DNA of 64,000 nucleotides from Streptomyces albus subsp. albus (GTDB lineage Bacteria; Actinomycetota; Actinomycetes; Streptomycetales; Streptomycetaceae), in the NCBI RefSeq assembly GCF_000719865.1, contig NZ_JOID01000001.1, positions 310,001-374,000 on the forward strand, in the 5' to 3' direction. This document shows, piece after piece, positions 1 through 9,593 of this stretch. A program made the translations under genes and the position numbers. Under the pieces are notes generated by a model that had not been told where the DNA came from, did no database searches, and saw only the letters and a program-made list of their open reading frames with translations. Within the stretch, counting starts at the first letter, position 1, and each line of letters begins with the position of its first letter.

Positions 1-281
1 GCGGCCTCGGAGGCGTCGAGGGTGACGGGCGGCAGCCGGTTGCTGTCACGGTGCGCGCGGTAGCCGATGTCGCCCTCGAAACCCTCGACCGTCTCGATGA
101 CCAGGCCGAGCTCGCGCAGATCGTCCTTGTCCCGCTCGAACATGCGGTTGAAGGCCTCGTCCGTGGCGGCCTCGATGTACGCCTCGATGGAGGCCCTGAG
201 TTCGCGCTTGCTGAGCGGGCGCCGGGTGCCCAGCAGGCACAGCGCCAGGTTCATCAGCCGCTCGGCCTTGGCAATGGCCAT
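1..281 (-). CDS. pafB: PafB, WYL-domain transcriptional regulator (partial)
   Basis: The first 93 or so codons lie on the minus strand; the rest runs off the left edge. The ATG at 281-279 follows a GA-rich ribosome site (GAGAAAGGG). The visible protein starts MAIAKAERLMNLALCLLG and continues with a winged-helix-like stretch (LSKRELRASI) and a segment containing MFERDKDDLRELG, the typical N-terminus of WYL regulators of the PafB group. In actinobacteria PafB pairs with PafC to activate DNA-damage genes independently of LexA; it is named from its place beside pafA and does not itself modify proteins. It is the last visible gene of the proteasome locus, separated from the FKBP gene by a hairpin. 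The WYL ligand-binding half cannot be seen here. Confidence 0.88.
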   Translation of the reverse strand, partial: MAIAKAERLMNLALCLLGTRRPLSKRELRASIEAYIEAATDEAFNRMFERDKDDLRELGLVIETVEGFEGDIGYRAHRDSNRLPPVTLDASEA

Positions 282-346
282 CGACGCCCTTTCTCGTTGT
301 GCTCCCCGACCGATGACCGTACCGCTCCCGCGGTCACCGGCAAAAG

Positions 347-384
347 CGAGGGCCCGCGCCTTGACGTGACGGCACGGGCCCTCG
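347..384 (-). terminator. Hairpin between FKBP and pafB
   Basis: A perfect 10-bp inverted repeat (CGAGGGCCCG at 347-356, CGGGCCCTCG at 375-384) with an 18-nt loop lies between the FKBP stop and the pafB start. There is no clear U-tract, as is common for Streptomyces terminators. It probably ends or attenuates the minus-strand transcript ahead of pafB. Confidence 0.55.
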
Positions 385-425
385 GAGATACGGCCTGGCA
401 GCGGCCGGTGTGTGCCGGATCTGTG

Positions 426-800
426 TCAGACCGCCACGAGGTCACAGACGAAGATCAGCGTCTCGCCCGGCTTGATGCGGCCGCCACCGGCGCCGCGGTC
501 GCCGTACGCGAGGTGTGCCGGGATGGTCAGCTGGCGGCGGCCGCCGACCTTCATGCCCTGCACGCCCTGGTCCCAGCCGCTGATGACCTGGCCCACGCCC
601 AGCTGGAACTGCAGCGGCGTGCCGCGGTTCCAGCTCGCGTCGAACTCCTCACCGGTGCTGAAGGCGACACCCACGTAGTGGACGGAGACGGTGTCCCCGG
701 CCTTGGCCACGGGGCCGTCGCCCTCCCAGATGTCCTTGATCTCCAGATCGGCCGGCGGCTCGCCGCCCGGGAAGTCGATCTCGGGCTTCTCGATGCTCAC
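426..800 (-). CDS. FKBP-type peptidyl-prolyl cis-trans isomerase, cytoplasmic
   Basis: A 124-residue single-domain FKBP. The core is complete: VSVHYVG near residue 40, FDASWNRG, then VISGWDQGVQGMKVGG and a C-terminal LIFVCDL strand. The length equals that of one FKBP domain. No signal peptide is visible, so it should act in the cytosol on proline bonds of folding proteins. It lies directly downstream of a two-domain FKBP lipoprotein on the same strand (63-bp gap), so the two may be co-transcribed. This FKBP pair sits inside the proteasome locus between pafA and pafB, which hints at a link to protein quality control, but that is inference. No unusual residues are seen. Confidence 0.93.
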   Translation of the reverse strand: MSIEKPEIDFPGGEPPADLEIKDIWEGDGPVAKAGDTVSVHYVGVAFSTGEEFDASWNRGTPLQFQLGVGQVISGWDQGVQGMKVGGRRQLTIPAHLAYGDRGAGGGRIKPGETLIFVCDLVAV

Positions 801-863
801 TGAAGTGCTCCTAGAAAGAATTTCTGTCGGCGAAACCGTAACAGTCCGGCGGAGAGGCCGTGA

Positions 864-1769
864 TCACTTGATGGCGAGGATGTCCACGACGAAGACCAGA
901 TCGGACTTGATCTGCTTCTGCTGCTCCTTGGTCAGCTCGTCCTGCGGGACGATGACCATGACCCGGCTTCCGGCCTTCTGCCCCTTGAGGGCCTCGCTCC
1001 AGCCGGGCATCTGCGCGATCGGGACGTCCTGCGGGGTGCCCTGGGCCCAGGTGTCGCCACCGGGCTTGCCGTCCTTCCACAGGGTCAGACCGTAGTGGAC
1101 GTTCAGGGTGTCCTTCGCGCCCACCTCCTTGCCGGTGCCCTGGATGATCGTCTTGGCGACGACCTCCTTGGGCGCGTCCTTCCCCTTGGGAATGGTCACC
1201 TTCGGGGCGGTGTCGTCGGCCTTGGTGCCGACCTTCGGCAGATCGGCGTCGGTCTGCGGGACTTCCTTGCCCTCCGGCTTGGTCGGCATGACCTTCTTGA
1301 GGTCCACCACGAAGACGAGCGTGGAGTTGGCGGGGATCTTCGCCTGCTCCTGCTCGCCGTAGCCCTTGTCCGGCGGGATGACGAGCTCGACGCGGCTGCC
1401 GAGCTTCTGGCCGACCAGGCCCTCGTCCCAGCCCTTGATGACCTTGCCGGTGCCGATCTGGAAGGTGCTGGGCTCGCCGCGGTCGTAGCTGTTGTCGAAG
1501 ACCTTGCCCTCCCAGGTCTGCCCCAGGTAGTGGGCGTTCAGGGCCTCGCCCTTCTTCACCTCCGCCCCCTTGCCCTCCTTGAGGACCTTGACCTTCAGGC
1601 CCTTGGGCGGGTCGCCCTCGCCCTTGGCGACCTTCGGCTTCTTGCCGTCCGCGCCGGAGACGGCGGGGACGGCGCCGGACTTGCCGTTGGACTGGGAGTC
1701 GCCGTCGCCGCAGGCCGCGACGGAGACGAGCAGCAGGGGGACAGCCAGCAGGGCTGCGATTCGGCGCAC
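864..1769 (-). CDS. Two-domain FKBP-type PPIase lipoprotein
   Basis: The start is set at the GTG at 1769-1767, which gives VRRIAALLAVPLLLVSVAAC, a classic lipoprotein signal with lipobox SVAAC; an upstream AAGGA acts as ribosome site. An alternative start 66 nt upstream would bury this signal. The product is 301 residues. The first FKBP domain (about residues 60-160) keeps VIKGWDEGLVGQKLG and the VFVVDLKKV strand. The second domain (about 200-300) is more divergent, with PGWSEALKGQKAG and a shortened flap, and may be weakly catalytic. It is predicted to be anchored outside the membrane and to assist folding of secreted proteins. The cytoplasmic FKBP follows 63 bp downstream. Confidence 0.9.
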   Translation of the reverse strand: MRRIAALLAVPLLLVSVAACGDGDSQSNGKSGAVPAVSGADGKKPKVAKGEGDPPKGLKVKVLKEGKGAEVKKGEALNAHYLGQTWEGKVFDNSYDRGEPSTFQIGTGKVIKGWDEGLVGQKLGSRVELVIPPDKGYGEQEQAKIPANSTLVFVVDLKKVMPTKPEGKEVPQTDADLPKVGTKADDTAPKVTIPKGKDAPKEVVAKTIIQGTGKEVGAKDTLNVHYGLTLWKDGKPGGDTWAQGTPQDVPIAQMPGWSEALKGQKAGSRVMVIVPQDELTKEQQKQIKSDLVFVVDILAIK

Positions 1770-1830
1770 TGTTGATTCCTTGGGGGGCTGCGGTGGGAAC
1801 GGAACGGACGGTGCCACTCTAACCACGGGC

Positions 1831-1881
1831 GGCACGGCGGCGGAGGGGTCCGGCCGAGCCGGACCCCTCCGCCGCCGTGCC
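1831..1881 (-). terminator. Strong hairpin downstream of pafA
   Basis: A perfect 23-bp stem (1831-1853 with 1859-1881) with a 5-nt loop lies 12 bp past the pafA stop. Its stability and position make it a likely transcription terminator separating pafA from the FKBP genes. Confidence 0.8.
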
Positions 1882-1893
1882 GTGCCGCCGCCG

Positions 1894-3255
1894 TCACATT
1901 CCGGCGATCAGCTTCTCCACCCGGTCGTCCACGGACCGGAACGGGTCCTTGCAGAGCACCGTGCGCTGTGCCTGGTCGTTGAGCTTGAGGTGCACCCAGT
2001 CCACCGTGAAGTCACGGCGCTGCTCCTGGGCGCGGCGGATGAAGTCACCGCGGAGCCGGGCCCGGGTGGTCTGGGGCGGCACCGACTTGCCCTCGAAGAT
2101 CTTGAGGTCGTTGCAGACCCGGGCGGCCTGGCCGCGCCGCTCCAGCAGGTAGTAGAGCCCTCGGCGGCGGTGGATGTCGTGGTAGGCGAGGTCTATCTGC
2201 GCGACCCGCGGATGGGACATGGTGATGTTGTTCTTGGCCCGGTAGCGGTCCAGGAGTTTGTACTTCATCACCCAGTCGATCTCGGTGCCGATGCGGTCGA
2301 GGTCCTCGTCCCGGATGGCCTCCAGGGTCCGGCCCCACAGCTCCAGCACCCGCTCGACGGTGCCGGTGCGGATGCCCCGGCGCTCGCAGAAGTCCACGGC
2401 CTTCTCGTAGTACTCCTGCTGTATCTCCAGGGCGGAGGCCTCCCGCCCGCTGGCGAGCCGCACCTTGCGGCGGCCGGTCATGTCGTGGCTGACCTCGCGG
2501 ATCGCCCGGATCGGGTTCTCCAGGGTGAGATCCCGCATGACGGTGCCCGCCTCGATCATGCGCAGCACGAGATCGGTGGCGCCGACCTTGAGCAGCATGG
2601 TCGTCTCGGACATGTTGGAGTCGCCGACGATCACATGCAGCCGGCGGTAGCGCTCGGCGTCGGCGTGCGGCTCGTCGCGGGTGTTGATGATCGGCCGGGA
2701 CCGGGTGGTGGCCGAGCTGACCCCCTCCCAGATGTGCTCGGCCCGCTGGCTGACGCAGTAGACGGCGCCGCGCGGCGTCTGCAGTACCTTGCCCGCGCCG
2801 CAGATCATCTGCCGGGTGACGAGGAACGGGATGAGGATGTCCGCGAGCCGGGAGAACTCCCCGTGCCGGGCCACGAGGTAGTTCTCGTGACAGCCGTAGG
2901 AGTTTCCCGCCGAATCGGTGTTGTTCTTGAAGAGATAGACGTCGCCCGCGATGCCCTCCTCGTGCAGGCGGCGCTCGGCGTCGACGAGCAGTCCCTCGAG
3001 AATGCGCTCGCCCGCCTTGTCGTGCGTGACCAGCTCGATCACGTTGTCGCACTCGGGGGTCGCGTATTCCGGGTGCGAACCCACGTCCAGGTAGAGGCGG
3101 GCACCGTTGCGCAGAAAGACATTGCTGCTCCGGCCCCAGGAAACGACACGGCGGAAGAGGTAGCGCGCCACTTCGTCAGGAGACAGCCGGCGCTGTCCCC
3201 TGAACGTGCACGTGACGCCGTACTCGTTCTCCAGCCCGAAAATGCGGCGGTCCAT
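1894..3255 (-). CDS. pafA: Pup--protein ligase PafA
   Basis: A 453-residue protein of the carboxylate-amine/glutamine-synthetase-like ligase superfamily, close to the usual PafA length. It starts [14 protein letters not shown], with the nucleotide/metal-binding Glu pair at residues 9 and 11. [16 protein letters not shown] around residue 57 holds the conserved Asp of the active site. Further landmarks are [18 protein letters not shown] and [15 protein letters not shown], both shared with Dop. PafA uses ATP to join the C-terminal Glu of Pup to substrate lysines, marking them for the proteasome. prcA lies 203 bp upstream behind a strong hairpin, so pafA may have its own promoter in 3256-3458. 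Confidence 0.97.
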   Translation of the reverse strand: MDRRIFGLENEYGVTCTFRGQRRLSPDEVARYLFRRVVSWGRSSNVFLRNGARLYLDVGSHPEYATPECDNVIELVTHDKAGERILEGLLVDAERRLHEEGIAGDVYLFKNNTDSAGNSYGCHENYLVARHGEFSRLADILIPFLVTRQMICGAGKVLQTPRGAVYCVSQRAEHIWEGVSSATTRSRPIINTRDEPHADAERYRRLHVIVGDSNMSETTMLLKVGATDLVLRMIEAGTVMRDLTLENPIRAIREVSHDMTGRRKVRLASGREASALEIQQEYYEKAVDFCERRGIRTGTVERVLELWGRTLEAIRDEDLDRIGTEIDWVMKYKLLDRYRAKNNITMSHPRVAQIDLAYHDIHRRRGLYYLLERRGQAARVCNDLKIFEGKSVPPQTTRARLRGDFIRRAQEQRRDFTVDWVHLKLNDQAQRTVLCKDPFRSVDDRVEKLIAGM

Positions 3256-3386
3256 GCCTGAACATTACGCCTTGCGGCCCGCTCTGAAACCGGGTTCGGC
3301 CGCACCGTTCCGATCATTTTCGCGATCGCTTTCAACCATCGGCGGGTTATCGGTCCCCGGTCGGAGCTGCGAGGACGCTCCGGACG

Positions 3387-3432
3387 CACCCGTGCCCCGG
3401 CGGGACCGCAGGGGTCCGCCGGGGCACGGGTG
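3387..3432 (-). terminator. Terminator downstream of prcA
   Basis: A near-perfect inverted repeat of about 21 bp (left arm starts CACCCGTGCCCCGGCGGGAC at 3387, right arm ends at 3432) with a short GCAG-type loop lies 26 bp after the prcA stop. It probably ends the prcBA transcript before pafA. Confidence 0.75.
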
Positions 3433-3458
3433 CGCGTCGCGGGACTCGCGGCGCGGGG

Positions 3459-4223
3459 TCACGATCCGGCGTCGCCGGACTCCGGTTCGTCGGTGGCATC
3501 CACCTCGTCCGCCGCCGCGCCGCCACCCGGTTCCAGGAGCCGGGCGAGCCGGCGGCCCTCGACGCGGCGGAACTTCCGCTTCTGCGGGCGGGTGCGGTCG
3601 AGGACCGCGACCTCCAGCCGCTCGGCGGGGATCTCCCGCTCGCCGCCGTTGGTGTCCCGGGAGAGCGCCTGCACGGCCAGCTTGAGCGCCTCGGGCAGCG
3701 TCATGCCGTCCCGGTGCCGCTGGTCCAGGAAGCTGCTGATCTGCTCGGCGCTGCCGCCGACGGCGACCGAGCCGTGCTCGTCGACGATGGAGCCGTCGTG
3801 CGGCAGCCGGTAGATCTGGTCGCCCTCGGGGGTCTCCCCGACCTCCGCGACGACCAGCTCGACCTCGTACGGCTTCTCGCCGGCGCTGGAGAAGATGGTG
3901 CCCAGGGTCTGCGCGTAGACGTTGGCGAGCCCGCGGGCCGTCACATCGGCGCGGTCATAGGTGTATCCGCGCAGGTCTGCGTAGCGCACGCCGCCGATGC
4001 GGAGGTTCTCGTACTCGTTGTACTTGCCCGCCGCCGCGAAGGCGATCCGGTCGTAGATCTCGCTGAACTTGTGCAGCGCGCGGGACGGATTCTCACCGAC
4101 GAACACGATGCCGTCGGTGTACTGCAGCACGACGAGGCTGCGGCCGCGCGCGATGCCCTTGCGGGCGTACTCGGCGCGGTCGGCCATGGCCTGCTGGGGT
4201 GAGACATAGAACGGTGTCGACAC
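3459..4223 (-). CDS. prcA: Proteasome subunit alpha
   Basis: A 254-residue alpha-type 20S proteasome subunit, a non-catalytic ring protein that gates the chamber and docks the ATPase Mpa/ARC. Visible features are the N-terminal gate segment [20 protein letters not shown], the alpha-type [40 protein letters not shown], and an acidic, low-complexity C-terminal tail. It follows prcB by 58 bp on the same strand, the standard prcBA arrangement. The GTG/ATG choice is not in doubt because the N-terminus matches the family. Confidence 0.97.
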   Translation of the reverse strand: MSTPFYVSPQQAMADRAEYARKGIARGRSLVVLQYTDGIVFVGENPSRALHKFSEIYDRIAFAAAGKYNEYENLRIGGVRYADLRGYTYDRADVTARGLANVYAQTLGTIFSSAGEKPYEVELVVAEVGETPEGDQIYRLPHDGSIVDEHGSVAVGGSAEQISSFLDQRHRDGMTLPEALKLAVQALSRDTNGGEREIPAERLEVAVLDRTRPQKRKFRRVEGRRLARLLEPGGGAAADEVDATDEPESGDAGS

Positions 4224-4281
4224 CGGCTATCCGTCCCTTTCTGTCCGTGTCGGTGACAAGTGCATTCCGGTCCGTCCGGCC

Positions 4282-5127
4282 TCAGAGGAGCGCGGCCCGG
4301 GGGCCGTCCGGCTCCTCGAGCCGGCGCTCGTGGACCGCGCGCGCGATCTCGGAGGACTCGTCCTCGTCGAGCCGCCGGAAGCCCTCGTCGGTGATGACCG
4401 TGACCACGGGGTAGATGCGGCGGGCCAGGTCCGGTCCGCCGGTCGCCGAGTCGTCGTCCGCGGCGTCGTAGAGAGCCTGTACGACCAGGGTGAGGGCCTG
4501 GCGTTCGGTCAGGTCCTCGCGGTAGAGCTTCTTCAGGGCGCCGCGGGCGAAGACCGAGCCCGAGCCGGTGGCCGCGTAGCCGCGTTCCTCGGAGCGGCCG
4601 CCCGTGATGTCGTAGCTGAAGATCCGGCCCTTCTCCCGGTCGGTGTCCCAGCCGGCGAAGAGGGGGATGATGGCCAGGCCCTGCAGGGCCATGCCGAGGT
4701 TGCCGCGGATCATCGTGGAGAGCCGGTTGGCCTTGCCCTCCAGGGAGAGCTGGGTGCCCTCGACCTTCTCGAAGTGCTCCAGCTCCAGCTGGAACAGCTT
4801 GACCATCTCGACCGCGAGACCGGCCGTGCCCGCGATGCCGACGGCGCTGTACTCGTCGGCCGGGAAGACCTTCTCGATGTCGCGCTGGGCGATGATGTTG
4901 CCCATCGTCGCCCGCCGGTCACCGGCCAGCACGACGCCGCCGGGGAATGTCGCCGCGACGATCGTCGTGCCGTGCGGGGCCTCGATCGCGCCCTGCACCG
5001 GGGGCAGTGGCCGGCGGCCGGGCAGCAGCTCCGGCTCGTGCTCGGCGAGAAAGTCCATGAAGGAGGAGGACCCCGGGGTCAGGAAGGCAGCCGGCAGACG
5101 CCCGGGCTTGCGAGGGTTGGCTTCCAC
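4282..5127 (-). CDS. prcB: Proteasome subunit beta
   Basis: The catalytic 20S proteasome subunit. The GTG at 5127-5125 gives a 281-residue precursor starting [15 protein letters not shown]; an upstream in-frame start would add 11 residues without family support. The propeptide ends at HG and the mature enzyme begins [19 protein letters not shown], which places the catalytic Thr at residue 54. GDRRATMG, a Lys in QRDIEKVF and the [12 protein letters not shown] segment support an active Ntn hydrolase. Seven beta subunits per ring assemble with PrcA, and the propeptide is removed autocatalytically. A 354-bp gap with a hairpin separates it from pup, so prcBA probably starts its own transcript. Confidence 0.97.
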   Translation of the reverse strand: MEANPRKPGRLPAAFLTPGSSSFMDFLAEHEPELLPGRRPLPPVQGAIEAPHGTTIVAATFPGGVVLAGDRRATMGNIIAQRDIEKVFPADEYSAVGIAGTAGLAVEMVKLFQLELEHFEKVEGTQLSLEGKANRLSTMIRGNLGMALQGLAIIPLFAGWDTDREKGRIFSYDITGGRSEERGYAATGSGSVFARGALKKLYREDLTERQALTLVVQALYDAADDDSATGGPDLARRIYPVVTVITDEGFRRLDEDESSEIARAVHERRLEEPDGPRAALL

Positions 5128-5481
5128 ACGTTTCCTTCCACAGATGCGGCGGCCCGGCACATCGCCTCGGGCCGGTCCCTGAACTTCCCTGTGCCGGGCG
5201 TCGTTCGGTCAAAAAGCCCGGCACGACCCGGACCTTACCCGTCTCCCGGCCGTGATCCACATGTTCCGCGGGAGAAGCGGATCCGGGGAGCGCCACGCTC
5301 GTGCGCGGCACGCTCCCCGGCGACGCCCGCGGTCGTCCGCCCCGGCGGACGGAGGTGCCCGCCGGCCGCCCGGAGCTCCCTCCGGTCTCCGGTGCCGGCG
5401 GGGGCACGCGTCGTGTGCGCCGCGGTGCCCGTGCGCACCGGAGGCGTCACGGCTGGTGACGCGCTCCGGTGCCGGCGCGGC
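5128..5481. other. Intergenic region between pup and prcB
   Basis: These 354 bp hold no convincing gene: the possible reading frames lack ribosome sites and give Arg/Pro-rich translations. It contains a hairpin at 5283-5320 and presumably the prcBA promoter near the prcB end. From memory, some Streptomyces carry a small extra gene (endonuclease VII-like) at this point; nothing recognisable as such is present here. Confidence 0.6.
5283..5320 (-). terminator. Hairpin downstream of pup
   Basis: A 10-bp stem (CCGGGGAGCG at 5283-5292, CGCTCCCCGG at 5311-5320) with an 18-nt loop lies about 160 bp past the pup stop. It is a plausible terminator for the pup message. Confidence 0.5.
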
Positions 5482-5700
5482 CTACTCGCCGCCCTTCTGC
5501 ACGAAGCTGCGCACGAAGTCCTCGGCGTTCTCCTCCAGGACGTCGTCGATCTCGTCCAGGACGGAGTCCACGTCGTCGGACAGCTTCTCCTGGCGCTCCT
5601 TGAGATCCTCCGAAGCCTGCGCGTCCTGCGTGGTCTCCTCGGTCTCCTGTGTGGAACGCGTGGCCTTCTGCTGGCCGCCGCCGGTGTCCTTCGTCGCCAT
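5482..5700 (-). CDS. pup: Prokaryotic ubiquitin-like protein Pup
   Basis: A 72-residue Pup, using the ATG at 5700 (MATKDTGGGQQKATRS). It is highly charged and disordered at the N-terminus, with the central helix LSDDVDSVLDEIDDVLEEN that binds the Mpa coiled coils, followed by FVRSFVQKGGE. The C-terminus encoded is Gly-Gly-Glu (codons GGC GGC GAG TAG), so it needs no deamidation by Dop before PafA uses it; many actinobacteria encode GGQ instead. It lies 147 bp downstream of dop, behind a hairpin, and upstream of prcBA. Confidence 0.97.
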   Translation of the reverse strand: MATKDTGGGQQKATRSTQETEETTQDAQASEDLKERQEKLSDDVDSVLDEIDDVLEENAEDFVRSFVQKGGE

Positions 5701-5775
5701 ATCCCTCACCCCGCTCGGTTCGACCCAGCTTGATTGGAACGGTCAAGATCAGACCCTACAAGGCGGGTCCGACAT

Positions 5776-5812
5776 CGGCTCTCCGCTTGCTCGCACTTCT
5801 CGCGGAGAGCCG
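5776..5812 (-). terminator. Hairpin between dop and pup
   Basis: A perfect 11-bp stem (CGGCTCTCCGC at 5776-5786 and its complement at 5802-5812) with a 15-nt loop lies just past the dop stop and about 75 bp before pup. It may terminate or attenuate dop transcription. Confidence 0.6.
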
Positions 5813-5847
5813 GGTGTCATCCCCATGATTCCCTCGTCCGGGCCGTT

Positions 5848-7359
5848 TCAGCCGCCGGAGAGCACCCGGACCAGATCTTCCGCGGAGCGGCAGCGGTCCA
5901 GGAGTTCCTTGACGTGGTCCCGGGTGCCCCGCAGGGGCTCCAGGGTGGGTACCCGCTGAAGCGAGTCCCGACCCGGCAGATCGAAAATCACCGAATCCCA
6001 GGAGGCCGCGGCCACGTCGTCCGCGTACTGTTCCAGGCAGCGGCCGCGGAAATAGGCGCGGGTGTCCTCCGGCGGCTGTGCGACGGCCCGCTCGACCTCG
6101 CTCTCGTCCAGCAGCCGCTTCATCCTGCCGCGGGCGGCCAGCCGGTTGTACAGGCCCTTGTCGGGCCGTACGTCGGCGTACTGGAGGTCGACGAGGTGCA
6201 GCCGGGGGGCGTCCCAGTCGAGGCCGTCCCGGCGCCGGTAGCCCTCCAGGAGCTCCCGCTTGGCCACCCAGTCCAGCTCTCCGGCCAGGCTCATCGGATC
6301 GCGCTCCAGGCGGTTCAGGACGTCCTCCCAGCGGGTGAGCACGTCCCGGGTCTGCTCGTCCGCGTCCGAGCCGTAACGGTCCTCCACATACTTGCTCGCC
6401 AGCTCGTAGTACTCCATCTGGAGCTGGACGGCGGTGAGGGTCCGGCCGCTGCGGAGCGTGATCGCCTTGCGCAGCGAGGTGTCGTGGGAGACCTGGTGGA
6501 GCGTGCGGACGGGCTGGTCGACGGCGAGGTCCACGGCGATGAAGCCGTCCTCGATCATGGACAGCACCAGGGAGGTGGTGCCGAGCTTGAGGTAGGTGGA
6601 GAGCTCGGAGAGGTTGGCGTCACCGATGATCACATGGAGCCGTCGGTACTTCTCGGCGTCCGCGTGCGGCTCGTCCCGGGTGTTGATGATGGGCCGTTTG
6701 AGGGTGGTCTCCAGCCCGACCTCGACCTCGAAGTAGTCGGCGCGCTGGCTCAGCTGGAAGCCGTGCTCGTGGCCGTCCTGGCCGATGCCGACCCGGCCGG
6801 CGCCGGTGACGACCTGGCGGGAGACGAAGAAGGGCGTCAGGTGGCGCACGATGTCCGAGAAGGGGGTCTCCCGCTTCATCAGGTAGTTCTCGTGCGTGCC
6901 GTAGGAGGCGCCCTTGTTGTCGGTGTTGTTCTTGTAGAGGTGGATCGGCTGGGCACCGGGGAGCTGGGCGGCGCGCTCGGCGGCGGTCGCCATGATCCGC
7001 TCCCCCGCCTTGTCCCAGAGCACGGCGTCACGCGGGTTGGTGATCTCCGGGGAGCTGTACTCGGGGTGCGCGTGGTCGACGTAGAGCCGGGCGCCGTTGG
7101 TCAGGATGACGTTCGCCAGGCCGATGTCCTCGTCGGTGAGCTGGCTGGAGTCCGCCGTCTCGCGGGCGAGGTCGAAGCCGCGGGCGTCCCGCAGCGGGTT
7201 CTCCTCCTCGAAGTCCCAGCGGGCACGGCGGGCCCGGTGCATCGCCGCCGCGTAGGCGTTGACGATCTGGGACGAGGTGAGCATGGCATTGGCGTTCGGG
7301 TGCCCCGGAACGGAGATCCCGTACTCCGTCTCGATGCCCATTACTCGCCGTACGGTCAT
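5848..7359 (-). CDS. dop: Depupylase/deamidase Dop
   Basis: A 503-residue paralogue of PafA. The ATG at 7359 gives [16 protein letters not shown]; a start 21 nt upstream is possible but lacks family support. ETEYG (Glu10/Glu12) binds metal-[17 protein letters not shown] carries Asp95, the residue used by Dop for catalysis. The Dop-loop segment between about residues 36 and 70 distinguishes it from PafA. Dop removes Pup from substrates and, where needed, deamidates PupQ. Since the Pup here already ends in Glu, depupylation and Pup recycling should be its main role. Gene order mpa-dop-pup is standard. Confidence 0.96.
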   Translation of the reverse strand: MTVRRVMGIETEYGISVPGHPNANAMLTSSQIVNAYAAAMHRARRARWDFEEENPLRDARGFDLARETADSSQLTDEDIGLANVILTNGARLYVDHAHPEYSSPEITNPRDAVLWDKAGERIMATAAERAAQLPGAQPIHLYKNNTDNKGASYGTHENYLMKRETPFSDIVRHLTPFFVSRQVVTGAGRVGIGQDGHEHGFQLSQRADYFEVEVGLETTLKRPIINTRDEPHADAEKYRRLHVIIGDANLSELSTYLKLGTTSLVLSMIEDGFIAVDLAVDQPVRTLHQVSHDTSLRKAITLRSGRTLTAVQLQMEYYELASKYVEDRYGSDADEQTRDVLTRWEDVLNRLERDPMSLAGELDWVAKRELLEGYRRRDGLDWDAPRLHLVDLQYADVRPDKGLYNRLAARGRMKRLLDESEVERAVAQPPEDTRAYFRGRCLEQYADDVAAASWDSVIFDLPGRDSLQRVPTLEPLRGTRDHVKELLDRCRSAEDLVRVLSGG

Positions 7360-7533
7360 GCGGCCCTCCTTGCCCGGCACCGCCCCCGGACGGGGTCGGC
7401 GCTCAAGTACCGCTGCCTTTCCGATGCGCGTGCGGTGCCCCTTCCCGCACCGCGCGGCCCGGCGGTACCGAAAGCCTAGAACGCCGTGAGGGTGGTGGGG
7501 AGATCATTTCATTCTTTGCCGGAACGCACTCGG

Positions 7534-7562
7534 CTGCGGATGCCCGCCGGGGGCATCCGCAG
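7534..7562 (-). terminator. Terminator downstream of mpa
   Basis: A perfect 12-bp stem (CTGCGGATGCCC at 7534-7545, GGGCATCCGCAG at 7551-7562) with a 5-nt loop starts 12 bp past the mpa stop. Transcription from mpa probably ends here, with dop starting from its own promoter in 7360-7533. Confidence 0.75.
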
Positions 7563-7574
7563 CCGGGGCGTGCT

Positions 7575-9341
7575 TTACAGGTACTGACCGGTGTTCGCGA
7601 CGGTGTCGATGGAACGGCCGGTGTCGGCGCCCTGCTTTCCGGTGACCAGGGTGCGGATGAAGACGATCCGCTCGCCCTTCTTTCCGGAGATGCGGGCCCA
7701 GTCGTCGGGGTTGGTGGTGTTGGGGAGGTCCTCGTTCTCCTTGAACTCGTCGACGCAGGCGGCGAGCAGGTGGGAGACGCGCAGACCCTTCTGGTTGTGG
7801 TCGAGGAAGGCTTTGATCGCCATCTTCTTGGCCCGGTCCACGATGTTCTGGATCATGGCGCCGGAGTTGAAGTCCTTGAAGTACAGGACTTCCTTGTCAC
7901 CATTGGCGTAGGTGACCTCCAGGAAGCGGTTCTCCTCGGACTCCGCGTACATCTGCTCGACGACGGACTGGATCATGCCGTCGACCGTGGCCGCCGGGGA
8001 GCCGCCGTGCTCGGCGACATCGTCCGCGTGGAGCGGCAGCGACGGCTTGAGGTACTTGTGGAAGATGTCCTTCGCGGCCTCCGCGTCCGGACGCTCGATC
8101 TTGATCTTCACATCGAGGCGGCCGGGGCGCAGGATCGCGGGGTCGATCATGTCCTCGCGGTTGGAGGCGCCGATGACGATGACGTTCTCCAGGCCCTCCA
8201 CACCGTCGATCTCGGCGAGCAACTGGGGGACGATGGTGTTCTCCACGTCCGAGCTGACACCGGAGCCGCGGGTGCGGAAGAGGGATTCCATCTCGTCGAA
8301 GAAGACGATGACGGGGGTGCCCTCGCTCGCCTTCTCCCGGGCCCGCTGGAAGACCAGGCGGATGTGCCGCTCGGTCTCGCCGACGTACTTGTTGAGCAGC
8401 TCGGGGCCCTTGATGTTCAGGAAGTAGCTCTTGCCGGCGGGCCGGCCGGTGACCTCGGCGACCTTCTTGGCAAGGGAGTTGGCCACGGCCTTGGCGATGA
8501 GCGTCTTGCCGCAGCCGGGAGGGCCGTAGAGCAGGACGCCCTTGGGCGGCCGCAGCTCGTGCTCCTTGAAGAGGTCGGGGTGGAGGTACGGGAGCTCGAC
8601 CGCGTCCCGGATCAGTTCGATCTGGTTGCCCAGGCCGCCGATCCGGTCGTAGTCGATGTCCGGGACCTCTTCGAGGACGAGCTCCTCGACCTCGCTCTTC
8701 GGTACGACCTCGTAGACGTAGCCGGAGCGGGGTTCGAGCAGCAGGGCGTCGCCGGCGCGGATGGTGACGCCCATCAGCGGTTCGGCGAGCCGCACCACCC
8801 GCTCCTCGTCGGTGTGGCCGATCACCAGGGCCCGTTCGCCGTCCTCGAGGATCTCCTTGAGGGTGACGATGTCCCCGGCGCGCTCGAACTGCATGGCCTC
8901 GACCACGTTGAGCGCCTCGTTGAGCATGACCTCCTGGCCGCGCTGGAGCTCGTCGAGTTCGATGCCCGGGCTGACATTGACCCGGAGTTTCCTGCCTCCG
9001 GTGAAGATGTCGGCCGTGCCGTCCTCGTTCGCCTGAAGGAAGACCCCGAAGCCGGCGGGCGGCTGCGCGAGGCGGTCGACCTCCTCCTTGAGGGCCACGA
9101 TCTGGTCGCGGGCCTCACGGAGCGTATTGGCCAGCCGCTCGTTCTGGGCGGAAACCCCGGCCAGATTGGTCTGCAACTCGACGATCCGCTCTTCGAGAAT
9201 CCTCGTGTGGCGCGGAGAGTCGGCGAGCTTGCGGCGCAGGACGGCGATCTCCTGCTCGAGATAGGCGACCTCGCCGGCGGGGTCCTCGGACCCTCGCCCC
9301 GGCCGGAAGCCGCGGTTGATGTCGTCGTCGTGGGCTGCCAC
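7575..9341 (-). CDS. mpa: Proteasome-associated AAA ATPase Mpa/ARC
   Basis: A 588-residue hexameric unfoldase. The start is the GTG at 9341-9339 ([12 protein letters not shown]), preceded at good spacing by GGAGGAGGTGAG; the longer frame begins with TTG and overlaps this ribosome site. The order is: N-terminal coiled coil (about residues 15-80) that captures Pup, two OB folds (about 85-230), then the AAA module with Walker A GPPGCGKT (Lys279) and Walker B VIVFFDE (Asp349-Glu350). The protein ends GQYL, the penultimate-Tyr motif that docks into PrcA and opens the gate. It recognises pupylated proteins and feeds them into the 20S core. It is divergent from the ferredoxin gene. Confidence 0.97.
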   Translation of the reverse strand: MAAHDDDINRGFRPGRGSEDPAGEVAYLEQEIAVLRRKLADSPRHTRILEERIVELQTNLAGVSAQNERLANTLREARDQIVALKEEVDRLAQPPAGFGVFLQANEDGTADIFTGGRKLRVNVSPGIELDELQRGQEVMLNEALNVVEAMQFERAGDIVTLKEILEDGERALVIGHTDEERVVRLAEPLMGVTIRAGDALLLEPRSGYVYEVVPKSEVEELVLEEVPDIDYDRIGGLGNQIELIRDAVELPYLHPDLFKEHELRPPKGVLLYGPPGCGKTLIAKAVANSLAKKVAEVTGRPAGKSYFLNIKGPELLNKYVGETERHIRLVFQRAREKASEGTPVIVFFDEMESLFRTRGSGVSSDVENTIVPQLLAEIDGVEGLENVIVIGASNREDMIDPAILRPGRLDVKIKIERPDAEAAKDIFHKYLKPSLPLHADDVAEHGGSPAATVDGMIQSVVEQMYAESEENRFLEVTYANGDKEVLYFKDFNSGAMIQNIVDRAKKMAIKAFLDHNQKGLRVSHLLAACVDEFKENEDLPNTTNPDDWARISGKKGERIVFIRTLVTGKQGADTGRSIDTVANTGQYL

Positions 9342-9593
9342 GGTCCTCACCTCCTCCAAGGGGAGCTGGACGCTTCCTGACCCTACCTGGGCCGGTGCAG
9401 GTTGAAACCCCTAGATCACAAAGACGGTAGGGGTGTGTCCGATCTTCACCCTTGCGTACTCCCTCACGCCAGGGGATACCCACCGAACACCATCCGGAAG
9501 CGGCCGGTTGTATCGTCGGGACGGTCAACACCCGTCAGAGCTGGCTTCAATTGATTCACCGATGATTCACCGACGCAGGGAACGGCAGACGAG

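Noticed and set aside
4919..5450. Small gene between pup and prcB on the minus strand
   Set aside because: Two overlapping frames exist but lack ribosome sites and are Arg/Pro/Gly-rich; the hairpin lies inside them.
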